A DNA stretch of 64,000 nucleotides, from assembly GCF_004153455.1 (NCBI RefSeq), contig NZ_SDQE01000001.1, positions 620,001 through 684,000 on the forward strand, given 5' to 3'. The position numbers were made by a program, and so were the translations under genes. A model generated the notes under the pieces. The model saw only the letters and a list, made by a program, of their open reading frames with translations. It made no database searches and was not told the DNA's origin. Below are positions 26,669 to 35,454 of the stretch, piece by piece. Each line of letters starts with the position of its first letter. Within the stretch, counting starts at the first letter, position 1. The stretch comes from Allopusillimonas ginsengisoli (lineage in GTDB: Bacteria; Pseudomonadota; Gammaproteobacteria; Burkholderiales; Burkholderiaceae_B).

Positions 26669-28276
26669 TTAAGCCATGTGAGAGTACACATACTCCCTGG
26701 CCGGCACCCAGGTCTCCTTAATTGTTCTTGGCGATACCCAACGCATGAGATTCAATGGGGATCCTGCTTTGTCGTTGGTTCCGCTTCGCCGGGCACCACC
26801 AAATGGCTGCTGCCCCACGACGGCACCTGTGGGTTTGTCATTGATATAGAAGTTACCTGCTGAGAATCTTAGCCGATCCGCCGCTCGGCGCAGCGCGCTT
26901 TGATCTGTGCCAAATATAGCCCCGGTCAAAGCATAAGGACTAGTCTCATCCACCAGCGTCAGTAGTTCCTCCCAGCTTTTGTCGGCATAGACAAAAACCG
27001 ACAGGACTGGTCCAAATATTTCTTCTTGCATTGTACGGGCCTTGGCATCTGCTACTTCGATCAACGTTGGTTCAATGAAATAGCCTTTTGTATCGCAATA
27101 GCCACCTCCTGCCAGAATGGTGTCGGCTCCGGCACGCGCCTCGTCAATATACCCCGCAACTCTTGAGTAGGCTTTGCGATCGATGACTGCACCCATAAAT
27201 TGCCCAAAGTCTTCGATGTCGCCCATCTTGATTGTCGCGATATCGTCTATCAATCGCTGCTTCAGCCTTGGCCACAACGAGGCGGGCACATAAGCGCGCG
27301 ATGCAGCACTACACTTCTGGCCCTGGTATTCAAAAGCGCCCCTCAGCAACGCAGTGCTTAAGGTCTCAATCTCTGCAGAGGCATGTGCCACCACAAAGTC
27401 TTTTCCTCCTGTCTCTCCAACAAGGCGTGGGTAGTTCCGGTAGCCAGAAAGATTCCGAGCCACTTCCGTCCATAAAGCGTCAAAAACAGAAGTAGATCCC
27501 GTGAAATGCAACCCACTAAAAGACTCTGCTGACAGCACGGCACTCGACACGGAATGAGAGGGGCCTGGTACAAAATTAATTACACCAGGCGGCAGCCCTG
27601 CGGCTTGGAGCAATTCCATGATCATATAATTGCTATAAGTCGCTGTGAATGCAGGCTTCCAGATTACTGTATTGCCCATCAATGCGGGTGCGCAGGGCAA
27701 ATTCCCCCCAATTGCCGTGAAGTTGAAAGGAGTCACCGCGTACACAAACCCTTCCAAGGGGCGGTAATCCAAGGTATTGCGCATACCATTGGGCGAACTA
27801 GGTTGAATTTGTTGCAGCTCCTGCGCGAACCTCACGTTCAGGCGTAGAAAATCTATCAACTCACATGCAGAGTCAATCTCGGCTTGATGGATCGTTTTGC
27901 TTTGCCCAAGCATGGTGGCGGCATTGAGCTTCTGACGCCACGGCCCCGACAGCAATTCCGCCGCCCGTAAAAACACGGCGGCACGATCTTCCAACGACCA
28001 TGCTGCCCACTCCGTGTGCGCAGCAGTTGCGGCAGCGATGGCGGATCCTATATCCGATTCAGTAGCTTGGTGGACAGATGCCAGCTGGACGGTGTGATCG
28101 TGCGGGCAACTGAGAGGTACGCCGCGTCCCTGATAAAACCGCTTGCCTCCGATTACTAACGGGATATCGAGCTGCTGCTGCTTAAGGTCGTGCAGAGCGG
28201 CCTGCACTGAGCCTCTTTCAGGGCTTCCAGGAAGATACGAAAGTACTGGCTCGTTGAGTTGGTATAGATGATTCAT
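26669..28276 (-). CDS. Delta-1-pyrroline-5-carboxylate dehydrogenase-like aldehyde dehydrogenase
   Basis: The 535-residue NAD(P)-dependent aldehyde dehydrogenase is of the PruA/group 1 P5CDH type. It has AVTPFNFTAIGGNL at about 185, VGETGGKDFVVAHA with the general-base Glu near 290, and YQGQKCSAASR with the catalytic Cys near 322. The N-terminal extension and total length match stand-alone P5CDH. The canonical reaction is glutamate semialdehyde to glutamate, but here it is last in an operon after a Mo-oxidoreductase and an AtoE transporter. It may therefore oxidise another semialdehyde. A 15-bp spacer separates it from the transporter gene. Confidence 0.85.
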   Translation of the reverse strand: MNHLYQLNEPVLSYLPGSPERGSVQAALHDLKQQQLDIPLVIGGKRFYQGRGVPLSCPHDHTVQLASVHQATESDIGSAIAAATAAHTEWAAWSLEDRAAVFLRAAELLSGPWRQKLNAATMLGQSKTIHQAEIDSACELIDFLRLNVRFAQELQQIQPSSPNGMRNTLDYRPLEGFVYAVTPFNFTAIGGNLPCAPALMGNTVIWKPAFTATYSNYMIMELLQAAGLPPGVINFVPGPSHSVSSAVLSAESFSGLHFTGSTSVFDALWTEVARNLSGYRNYPRLVGETGGKDFVVAHASAEIETLSTALLRGAFEYQGQKCSAASRAYVPASLWPRLKQRLIDDIATIKMGDIEDFGQFMGAVIDRKAYSRVAGYIDEARAGADTILAGGGYCDTKGYFIEPTLIEVADAKARTMQEEIFGPVLSVFVYADKSWEELLTLVDETSPYALTGAIFGTDQSALRRAADRLRFSAGNFYINDKPTGAVVGQQPFGGARRSGTNDKAGSPLNLMRWVSPRTIKETWVPAREYVYSHMA

Positions 28277-28291
28277 GATATTAAAGAATAC

Positions 28292-29752
28292 TCACTTGCC
28301 AGGGATAACCGGCGGCACATAGTCGAAGGTTGCCATCAGCAGCGCACCAGCTAGGATTACGATGGGTAGATGTATAAAGAATTGCATCGCGGTATAGCCT
28401 ATAAGGTCTTTTGATCGCAGTTTCAATATGCCAAGTAAAGGCAACATCCAGAATGGATTGATGAAATTGGGCAGTGTTTCCGCAATGTTGTAAACCATAA
28501 CGGTCCAGCCCAGGTGCGCCTCAAGCTGATTCGCGGCAGTCATGATGTAAGGCGCTTCGATCACCCATTTCCCTCCAGCAGACGGGATAAAAAATCCCAA
28601 CACCGCTGAATAGATACTGATCAATATCGAGAAAACCTCTGTATTGTGGGCAAGCCCTACAAACCAGTGTGCAATGGTATCGGATAGCGTGTGATGTTCG
28701 CTGTTTACCACCTTCGTTAGCACATAACCAATTCCCCCGTAAAAAGGGAACTGCAGCAACACACCACTTACACTGGGCATCGCGCGCGCAAAGCTCTCCA
28801 AGAAGCTGCGGGGACGCCAATGCAACAGCAAGCCCAGCAAGAGAAAGACGAAGTTATAGGTGTTCAGCTGTGACAGCGTGATTAAGGGGTTGCCGCTACG
28901 GAAGGTGTTCCATAGCCAGCCTAGTGCAAGTACGACAACCACTACCGTCAGAATGGGGCTGAACTCGAAATAATCGCCGGGTCGTTGACGGTGCGCGGGA
29001 GGAACCCGATCATCGTCAAGATCAACACCCAGATCAGCAGCGGTCACAGTAGCGTCAGCAGACCTTGGCGCCGTAAAAAAGCAGACCAGCGCGGAAACTA
29101 TTGTGACCATTACTATAACGAGCGCGTTCTGCCAGGTGAGTATGGTCTCAGAGAAGCTGATCACCCCTGTGATAGGCATTAGAGAGGTTGGAATGCTACC
29201 GGGGGTAGCCTGCAGTTGCGCCGCTGAGGAGCTCATTCCCAATGTAAATCCACATCCAAGACCAAGATACCCCGCGGCGCCCGCCGCTCGATAGTCGAGC
29301 CGTAAGTCAGTACGCCTGGCCATCTCTCTTACCAACAGCCCTGAGAAAATCAAGCTAACGCCCCAATTGACCAACGAAAGCAGAATACTGAGCGTACCGA
29401 TAAACACGACAGCACCTCTAGATGTGCTGGGAACACGTGCCAGCTTCCGAAGCAGGCTGGCAATCGGCGGCGACATGGCAAGCACATAGCCTGTAATAGC
29501 TACCATGGCCATTTGCATGGTGAACGGAATAATGCTCCAGAATCCTTCACCAAACGCCTGACTGACGTCCACAGGTGAGCCACCGTGCAATACAGCTAAG
29601 ACACCTACTACGGCACAAGCAACGACAACAAAAACATAAGCATCGGGGAACCATTTTTCCGCACAAGATACGATGATTTGGGAGAGTCGCTCTATGCGTG
29701 TGGATGACGCGGGCAACCTGACGTTACTGGGCTGAAGCTGACTGGTAGACAT
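28292..29752 (-). CDS. AtoE-type short-chain fatty acid transporter
   Basis: The 486-residue inner-membrane protein has about twelve hydrophobic segments and family landmarks of AtoE/TIGR00366: FAKMP-like ARAMPSVSGVLLQFPFYGGIGYVL, FFIPSAGGKWVIEAPYIM (about 370) and NFINPFWMLPLLGIL (about 430). Members import acetoacetate or short-chain fatty acids. It sits between the Mo-fusion gene (61 bp upstream) and the P5CDH-like gene, which suggests uptake of the operon's substrate. The true substrate is unknown. Confidence 0.88.
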   Translation of the reverse strand: MSTSQLQPSNVRLPASSTRIERLSQIIVSCAEKWFPDAYVFVVVACAVVGVLAVLHGGSPVDVSQAFGEGFWSIIPFTMQMAMVAITGYVLAMSPPIASLLRKLARVPSTSRGAVVFIGTLSILLSLVNWGVSLIFSGLLVREMARRTDLRLDYRAAGAAGYLGLGCGFTLGMSSSAAQLQATPGSIPTSLMPITGVISFSETILTWQNALVIVMVTIVSALVCFFTAPRSADATVTAADLGVDLDDDRVPPAHRQRPGDYFEFSPILTVVVVVLALGWLWNTFRSGNPLITLSQLNTYNFVFLLLGLLLHWRPRSFLESFARAMPSVSGVLLQFPFYGGIGYVLTKVVNSEHHTLSDTIAHWFVGLAHNTEVFSILISIYSAVLGFFIPSAGGKWVIEAPYIMTAANQLEAHLGWTVMVYNIAETLPNFINPFWMLPLLGILKLRSKDLIGYTAMQFFIHLPIVILAGALLMATFDYVPPVIPGK

Positions 29753-29813
29753 TTTTTTACCTTTATGTAGTCGTGATTGGGTACAGCAGTCAATACGCGT
29801 TATGGGCCTGTGC

Positions 29814-32800
29814 TTACCGACGCAGGATCACTGTGGATAGCGGTACTGCCTGGCAGGTCAAGCATCTGTCGGGGGGACCTTCGTAGGGCGACAGATGCAC
29901 CACCTGCCCCGAGACAATCTGCATCGAACAGCTTTCGCACTGCCCCACGCGGCATCCGCTAGGCAGCGCTACGTGGAATCGCTCCCCGGCATCCAAAAGT
30001 GAACCTAGTTCGGGCCGCCATTCAAACTTTGCATCGTTTCCCTCGACTTGTATCGACTGCGGTCGTAGTGTCGAAGGGACCTTTACGTCGGCACTAAAGG
30101 CTTCCGTGAAAATATCGAAAAGCGGAATGCCGCGTCGACTCAACGCTTCTGTCGCATCCTGAAGAAACTTGGGCGCACCGCACAAATATGCCAGGGGCCG
30201 ACGTTTCAGCGTCTCGTCCTCGATCCAACCAAAGTCCAGATCGTCGCTGTTGTCAAAATCAACACCGATACGGTCAGAGGAAAGCGGTGCACGATAGACA
30301 GTAATGATTTTCACGGTGGAAATATCTTGCGCCAACTCCTTGAGTCTGGCGGCATAAGCGTGTGTACGACTATTACGACAGACATATACAAGCGTGATAT
30401 CGGGTGCACCCGCCGCGCCTTTCGAGACAGCTTGTAGATAGCCGACAAAAGGCGTGATGCCAATGCCGCCAGCCACCAAAATGATGGGTCGCCTACTGAA
30501 GGTCGGAATCGTGTACGAACCGGATGGTGGGAACAGAAATACCTGGTCTCCAGCATCTAAGCCATGCAGGTGGGCAGACATGCTGCACGCATTAGTTTGA
30601 TCTGTAACTCTGCGTCGAACGCCGATTGTGAATACCTGCGGTGCGCAATTTTGCCCCGTAAGGGAATATGCACGGCGGATATCGACACCTGCCAATGACA
30701 CCATTACATGCTGGCCCGGAAGAAAGTCTGGCAACGGTCGCTCATCGATAGGCGTAAATTCGAACTCGGCTATATCTTCTCCCAGCGAACGCTTCGAAGC
30801 GATCCGGAAAGCACGAGGCCCTGCCCAGCGACCACGGTTCATTGCGATTTCTGGGCTGATGCGGCATTGGACAGCGCGCAGGGGAACGCTGCCGCTGACA
30901 GGGTCCCTATCGGCATCACTCAGAATGCTGTTAATGTTGAATGACCCATTTCCGACGATTGGCGCGTCATCCTGCCCCAATGCCGTGCAGCCCTGCCACC
31001 ATCCAAAATCCGCGATAGCAACGTCTCGATGTAAATGTTCATCAAGATGAGCTCGCATGACAACATGGCCAGACGGCGTCGTAATGCGAACCCAATCTTC
31101 GCTCTGAATCCCAAGATGCTCGCCAAGCGCACCACTCATAGAAACCTGCGGCAACAAGGACTTTTTGCGTAGAGAAGCGACATGGCGATGAGACGAATGT
31201 ACGAACCATCCGTTCTTTGCTGTGCTAAGGAGAATGGGGAACGCCTCGCGCAGCCCGGTTGATTCCGAATCATGAGCGGGCTCAGCAAACGCAGGTATTG
31301 GAGGCTGGCCAATATCCAACAAGGCTTCAGAGTAGAGCTCAACAAACCCGCTTTCCGTCGGAAATCCCGCCGGTCGACCTGCAGCATCCCGCCGAGCGTA
31401 TTTTTCATGGCTAAAGGCTTGTGGGAAACGCATTCCACCGGGATGGGCCCGCAAGTCTGCGACCGTAATTCCCAAGGGCGCCAATTGAAAATTCCAACCC
31501 GCCTCGATATCGCCGCCAAAAAATGCGTCGCTCAACCCCAAACGCTTGGCCAGTTCGAACACGATTTCAAAATCCGCACGGGATTCGCCCAAGGGAGTTA
31601 CCATGCGCTGACGCAGTTGAACATGCTCGACTGCGTCTTGGGTTATCTCGAACCCGCACTTAAGCGCCTCGCGCTCCCAAGGGGTGTTGGCGGGAAGAAC
31701 AATGTCTGCATTCTGCGCTGTGGGGTTCATGTACATGTCTACGTGAACATGGAAGTCCAAGGCTCGCAGTGCTCGAATATTGCGCTCAGTGTCCGACTGA
31801 GACACCAGAAGATTGGAACCAAAGCTCATCAACATTTGTACCGGATAAGGCTTATGCTCCAGCACTGCAGCGCTAAAATCTCTGGCAGTGATCCATCCCA
31901 ATCGGGGCGGACCTAAAGGCAACTGCGAAATACCGAGAGCCTTGGAACGCTGCTCTTCAGAAAGCAACTCATGGTATGTATTTACCGCGCGATAAGGCGG
32001 CGCAACCGTCCAAAGATTGCCTCCTTGGCGATCACAGGCACCGCATAAAGCGTACAGCGTAGCAATGGCACGCTCGGTCTGAGTGGCATTCGAATGTTGA
32101 CCGACGCCCGTCCATGCGTGGTAGCACAATCTCGGACTATCCTGGAATAATGCGTTGAATTGCGCGATCTCTTTTGCGTCTATCCAAGTGTGTTCTGCCA
32201 CAGATGCAACATCATATGGCTCGACGGCAGACGCCAGAAGTCGAAAGACAGTCGTGTAAGAGCGTGAACGACCATGCCTATCGACAAGTGTTCCAGCCGC
32301 ATCTAATAGCACTTCGTTGGCCTGCGATGCGATGTTGGTGGTCGCACCAAATCCGCCTTGAGACAGCGCAACCAGATATGCGCCAGCGTCTTGCGTGGGC
32401 CAGATTTCATTAGCTCGCAAAAGTTTTCCACTCTCTTGGTCCACCAGAGCGGGCGCATTCGTCCAGCGACGAACAAATGCGTCATCATAACGGCGGGTGC
32501 TGATGAGATGGCGGATCGCTCCCAGCGCCAGAACACCATCCGCGCCAGGGCGGATGCGCAACCAAATATCCGCCTGCTGACCAGACCCCTCCTGCTTAGG
32601 GTCAATAACAACCACCTTGGCTCCGCGTTGTCGCGCTGTACCGATGCGGCTGGCTTGCTTCAACCATGTCCGTGCCGGGTTGTGGCCCCACAAGACAATG
32701 ACATCCGTATTTTCCAGATCCGGCACTCCAATCCCGCGGCCAAATGTCAGTGCGTGTGCATAGTCTTTATGCCAACCACACACTTCCACGGCATAGATTA

Positions 32801-33212
32801 GATTGGGGCTGCCATAGCACCGCACGAAACGCTCGACCCATTCAAAGCTATCCACCATGGGAGTACCGCTCGGTGTAGTCACGGCGAATGCGACCGATTC
32901 GGCGCCGTAGATGGCCCGCTGATCTAGCAAACGACCGGCAATCTCATCAAGTGCTTCACTCCAGGAAATCTGTTTCCATTCGCCCTGACCCCTTGCTCCT
33001 GTTCTACGCAAAGGGTGTGTCAGGCGTAAGGGACTGGCCAATAACTCTGGAGCCGCACGTCCTTTTGCACATAAAGCACCGCCCGTTGGATGACTGGGCG
33101 ATGGGGTTACCTTTACTAGCCGGCCGTCCTGAATAAGATTCAAAGAGCCGCAACGCGATCTACAGAGGGTGCAATATCCCTCCAGCAACTCTGACGGAAA
33201 TTCTCGGTCCAT
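29814..33212 (-). CDS. Molybdopterin oxidoreductase fused to FAD/NAD(P) reductase and [2Fe-2S] ferredoxin domains
   Basis: This is a single 1132-residue chain. Residues 1-770 form a DMSO-reductase-family molybdopterin enzyme: Cys14, Cys17, Cys21 and Cys48 bind a [4Fe-4S] cluster, and Cys145 (VEVCGWHKD) is a likely Mo ligand. Residues about 785-1030 are a ferredoxin-reductase-type module with R-A-Y-S-L-T (FAD) and GGIGITPF (NAD(P)). Residues about 1050-1132 are a plant-type [2Fe-2S] domain (CRVGQCESCSM, later CLTC). The build implies self-contained electron transfer between NAD(P)H and the Mo centre. No Tat signal is seen, so it is cytoplasmic. It is first in an operon with AtoE- and P5CDH-like genes and divergent from a GntR gene. 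No clear ribosome-binding site precedes the ATG. Confidence 0.88.
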   Translation of the reverse strand: MDREFPSELLEGYCTLCRSRCGSLNLIQDGRLVKVTPSPSHPTGGALCAKGRAAPELLASPLRLTHPLRRTGARGQGEWKQISWSEALDEIAGRLLDQRAIYGAESVAFAVTTPSGTPMVDSFEWVERFVRCYGSPNLIYAVEVCGWHKDYAHALTFGRGIGVPDLENTDVIVLWGHNPARTWLKQASRIGTARQRGAKVVVIDPKQEGSGQQADIWLRIRPGADGVLALGAIRHLISTRRYDDAFVRRWTNAPALVDQESGKLLRANEIWPTQDAGAYLVALSQGGFGATTNIASQANEVLLDAAGTLVDRHGRSRSYTTVFRLLASAVEPYDVASVAEHTWIDAKEIAQFNALFQDSPRLCYHAWTGVGQHSNATQTERAIATLYALCGACDRQGGNLWTVAPPYRAVNTYHELLSEEQRSKALGISQLPLGPPRLGWITARDFSAAVLEHKPYPVQMLMSFGSNLLVSQSDTERNIRALRALDFHVHVDMYMNPTAQNADIVLPANTPWEREALKCGFEITQDAVEHVQLRQRMVTPLGESRADFEIVFELAKRLGLSDAFFGGDIEAGWNFQLAPLGITVADLRAHPGGMRFPQAFSHEKYARRDAAGRPAGFPTESGFVELYSEALLDIGQPPIPAFAEPAHDSESTGLREAFPILLSTAKNGWFVHSSHRHVASLRKKSLLPQVSMSGALGEHLGIQSEDWVRITTPSGHVVMRAHLDEHLHRDVAIADFGWWQGCTALGQDDAPIVGNGSFNINSILSDADRDPVSGSVPLRAVQCRISPEIAMNRGRWAGPRAFRIASKRSLGEDIAEFEFTPIDERPLPDFLPGQHVMVSLAGVDIRRAYSLTGQNCAPQVFTIGVRRRVTDQTNACSMSAHLHGLDAGDQVFLFPPSGSYTIPTFSRRPIILVAGGIGITPFVGYLQAVSKGAAGAPDITLVYVCRNSRTHAYAARLKELAQDISTVKIITVYRAPLSSDRIGVDFDNSDDLDFGWIEDETLKRRPLAYLCGAPKFLQDATEALSRRGIPLFDIFTEAFSADVKVPSTLRPQSIQVEGNDAKFEWRPELGSLLDAGERFHVALPSGCRVGQCESCSMQIVSGQVVHLSPYEGPPDRCLTCQAVPLSTVILRR

Positions 33213-33221
33213 AATAATAAT

Positions 33222-33285
33222 GCGTGACGCGTTACTTAATTGCCGACAGTCTACTGCGTCACGCGCTACATTAAATTGGTATAAT
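33222..33285. promoter_or_regulatory. GntR gene promoter with paired operator sites
   Basis: A nine-base inverted repeat, GCGTGACGC (33222-33230) and GCGTCACGC (33256-33264), lies in the 137-bp divergent region. Around the first arm GTGACGCGTTAC (33224-33235) is itself almost palindromic. A TATAAT box (33280-33285) reads toward the GntR gene, and the second arm falls near its -35 region. This fits autoregulation by the GntR protein and control of the Mo-fusion operon. Confidence 0.5.
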
Positions 33286-33349
33286 CCCTATGATGTAACC
33301 CCCTAAGTTCCAGGCAGTTATATCGTCGCACTCACAGGAGAACGTTCCA

Positions 33350-34024
33350 TTGATCAACGCATTGCCACCGTTTGATAGCCCACTTGAGGCAAATCTTCGC
33401 TCCTCAGTGCTGCAGCGCATCCGGCTGGAGATCGTGTCAGGCAAAACGCGGCCAGGTGAAATTCTTACCGTTCCCACCTTAGCGAAGGCTTGGGGCAGCT
33501 CAACCACCCCAGTACGAGAAGCGCTGCTCGAACTCAGCAATCAAGGGCTTCTGGAACCACTACGCAATCGCGGATTTCGTGTCTGTATACCAACCGCGGA
33601 AGACTTAAAGAATCTATTCGCAATTCGTGTACAGCTGGAAGGCTATGCAATCACTTCGGTAGACAACATATCGGAAAATGCAGTGGCGGAGCTGCGGCTA
33701 CATGCACAAGAAATCGCTGACGCAGTCACCGCGCGGGATACCTTCAAATATCTAGCAGCGGACCGAGCATTTCATTACACATTAATCTCTTTGGCCGGCA
33801 ATGAACGGCTCACCAAGATGATCATGAATCTGCGTGACAACATGAGGCTATACGGCATCGAATCACCGGCAGGTATGGAACGACAAGCGTTGTCTGTAGA
33901 TGAACACTTTCAGCTGGTCGACGTAATAATTTCGGGAGACAAGCAGCGCGCTCTGAGCTTGATGAAAACTCATATCCTCGATTGGGAGCCCATATTTCTC
34001 GATGCTATCGAAGCAGATCTGTGA
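33350..34024 (+). CDS. GntR-family regulator, FadR/FCD subfamily
   Basis: The 224-residue protein has a winged helix domain (residues about 12-75; LRSSVLQRIRLEIVSGKTRPG, then AKAWGSSTTPVREALLELSNQGLLEP) and an all-helical FCD effector domain from about 85 with the D...H...H metal-ligand spacing (DRAFHYTLISLAGN). The start is TTG at 33350, with AGGAG at 33336-33340. It is divergent from the Mo-fusion operon and probably represses it until a carboxylate ligand binds. Confidence 0.87.
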   Translation: MINALPPFDSPLEANLRSSVLQRIRLEIVSGKTRPGEILTVPTLAKAWGSSTTPVREALLELSNQGLLEPLRNRGFRVCIPTAEDLKNLFAIRVQLEGYAITSVDNISENAVAELRLHAQEIADAVTARDTFKYLAADRAFHYTLISLAGNERLTKMIMNLRDNMRLYGIESPAGMERQALSVDEHFQLVDVIISGDKQRALSLMKTHILDWEPIFLDAIEADL

Positions 34025-34285
34025 GAAGAATCGCTTAGCACCAGCCTTGCCGTCAGTACAAGGCCACGGAGTGCGAACCAGAATGTTCCGATAAGCATGG
34101 CCACGTGGTCACTGAAGGGGTTCCCACCGTCTCGCTCGCTTAACATAAGCCATGATCAAACCAATAATTGCCGGCAAGCCTCCCCTGCTGGGTCGAAACC
34201 GCAGCAGTTGTTCATGAGCAAACCAGGCGGCCCCACGCCTGCAGGCAGACGTAAAGGCTCGCCAGGCTCTTGTTTCTATCTTCCG

Positions 34286-35260
34286 TCAATCCAGCTTGAT
34301 GTTGCCCTTTTCGATGACCGTCGCCCATTTCTTCAGTTCGGCGTCCTGAAAGGTCGCGAGCTGCTCGGGCGAGCTCGCCATAATGTTGACGCCCAATCCT
34401 GCCATTCGCTCGATGACATCCGGCTGCTTGAAAATGTCTTGAATGGCTGAGTTCAGGTGATCGCGAATTTCGGGATCCAGCCCGGCAGGCGCAAAAACTG
34501 CCTGCCAGGAAACTACGTCATAGCCCGCCACGCCGGCTTCCTGCATCGTGGGCAGGTCGGGAAAAGCTGCTTCCCTATCGGAAGAGGTGACTGCCAGCGC
34601 CCGGACAGCGCCACTTTTAATCTGAGGACTGGCGACGATCAGGTTCTCGAAGCTAAAGGGCACTTCGCCCGCCATGACTGCCGTCAGCGCCGGACCTGCC
34701 CCCTTGTAGGGAACATGCAGCAGCTTCACATCTTCTGTCTGCGCGAACAGTTCCGCTGACAGATGCTGCGAAGTGCCCGCGCCGGCAGACGCAAAGGCCA
34801 TGGGATGCTCTGACGCGCGGATGCCCTCCAGCAGATCCTTGACACTGCGATATGAAGTCTTGGGATTGACGATCAGCACGTTGGGCGTTGTTCCCACAAG
34901 GCTTATCGGTGTGAAGTCCTTCTTTGGATCAAACCCAATATTTTTGTACAGACTGACGTTGATGGAATGTGTTGCGATCGAAGCACCGCCGATCGTGTAA
35001 CCGTCAGGCGCCGATCGGGCTACGTATTCGGTACCGATGTTGCCGCCCGCACCGGGTTTGTTCGTCACAATGACAGTCGTATCGAGAATGGAACCGAGTT
35101 TGTCGGCAACCACTCTGGCGATGATGTCCGTGCCACCGCCTGGCGAGAACGGAACGACATAGTTTATGGGCTTGTCAGTGGGCCATGCGGCCAGCGATGC
35201 TCTGCTGGCAATCAGCATGATAGATGCGACGGCAAGGCCAAACTTCATTCTTGATTTCAT
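34286..35260 (-). CDS. Bug/TctC-family periplasmic solute receptor (stand-alone)
   Basis: The 324-residue receptor has a signal peptide (residues 1-24, cut near SLAAWP), INYVVPFSPGGGTDIIARVVADKL and VTNKPGAGGNIGTEYVARSAPDGYT, all hallmarks of Bug receptors. It stands alone, without TctA/TctB. Its last 80 codons are almost duplicated at 20549-20792. Upstream (35392-35409) lies a copy of the LacI-type palindrome that also precedes the 44311 operon, so it is likely part of the LacI regulon and supplies the same pathway as a second receptor. It converges with the GntR gene across a 261-bp gap in which I see no gene. Confidence 0.87.
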   Translation of the reverse strand: MKSRMKFGLAVASIMLIASRASLAAWPTDKPINYVVPFSPGGGTDIIARVVADKLGSILDTTVIVTNKPGAGGNIGTEYVARSAPDGYTIGGASIATHSINVSLYKNIGFDPKKDFTPISLVGTTPNVLIVNPKTSYRSVKDLLEGIRASEHPMAFASAGAGTSQHLSAELFAQTEDVKLLHVPYKGAGPALTAVMAGEVPFSFENLIVASPQIKSGAVRALAVTSSDREAAFPDLPTMQEAGVAGYDVVSWQAVFAPAGLDPEIRDHLNSAIQDIFKQPDVIERMAGLGVNIMASSPEQLATFQDAELKKWATVIEKGNIKLD

Positions 35261-35305
35261 GGTTGTCTTAAATTCACATTGAACAGTTATATTTGCGTGA
35301 ACCCG

Positions 35306-35389
35306 CTAACGCGAACCCACCCCCTGATACTCACGACCATCGGCCACCAGCGTCCAGGCCGTGCGCGCCATCTTGTTGGTTCCCTCCAT
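35306..35389 (-). mobile_element. Possible IS110-type transposase C-terminal remnant
   Basis: On the minus strand a 27-codon stretch contains NKMARTAWTLVADGREY, resembling the A-N-K-x-A-R-x-A-W-x-L C-terminus of IS110-family transposases, followed by a TAG at 35306-35308. It lies between the LacI-type operator and the Bug gene. It is far too short to be functional, and the match is short, so the family call is tentative. Confidence 0.4.
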
Positions 35390-35391
35390 TG

Positions 35392-35409
35392 ATTGCAAAC
35401 GCTTGCAAA
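35392..35409. promoter_or_regulatory. LacI-type operator upstream of the stand-alone Bug gene
   Basis: This site matches the perfect palindrome at 44329-44346 in 16 of 18 positions, including the central CG typical of LacI/GalR-family sites. It lies about 130 bp before the Bug start at 35260 and just beyond the 3' end of the LacI gene, linking this receptor to the same regulator. Confidence 0.7.
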
Positions 35410-35454
35410 TTTGTCAAAACAACTGCCATACATAAGACACTGATTTCGCAAAAA

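Noticed and set aside
24035-28276. A hydroxyproline/proline-betaine catabolic cluster from the enolase enzyme plus P5CDH
   Set aside because: The two genes belong to different transcription units separated by a LysR gene and a terminator, and no other proline-pathway enzyme is present.
34060-34170. Repeat-rich sequence resembling an IS end after the GntR gene
   Set aside because: No inverted-repeat pair or transposase frame could be established, so it is not called a mobile element.
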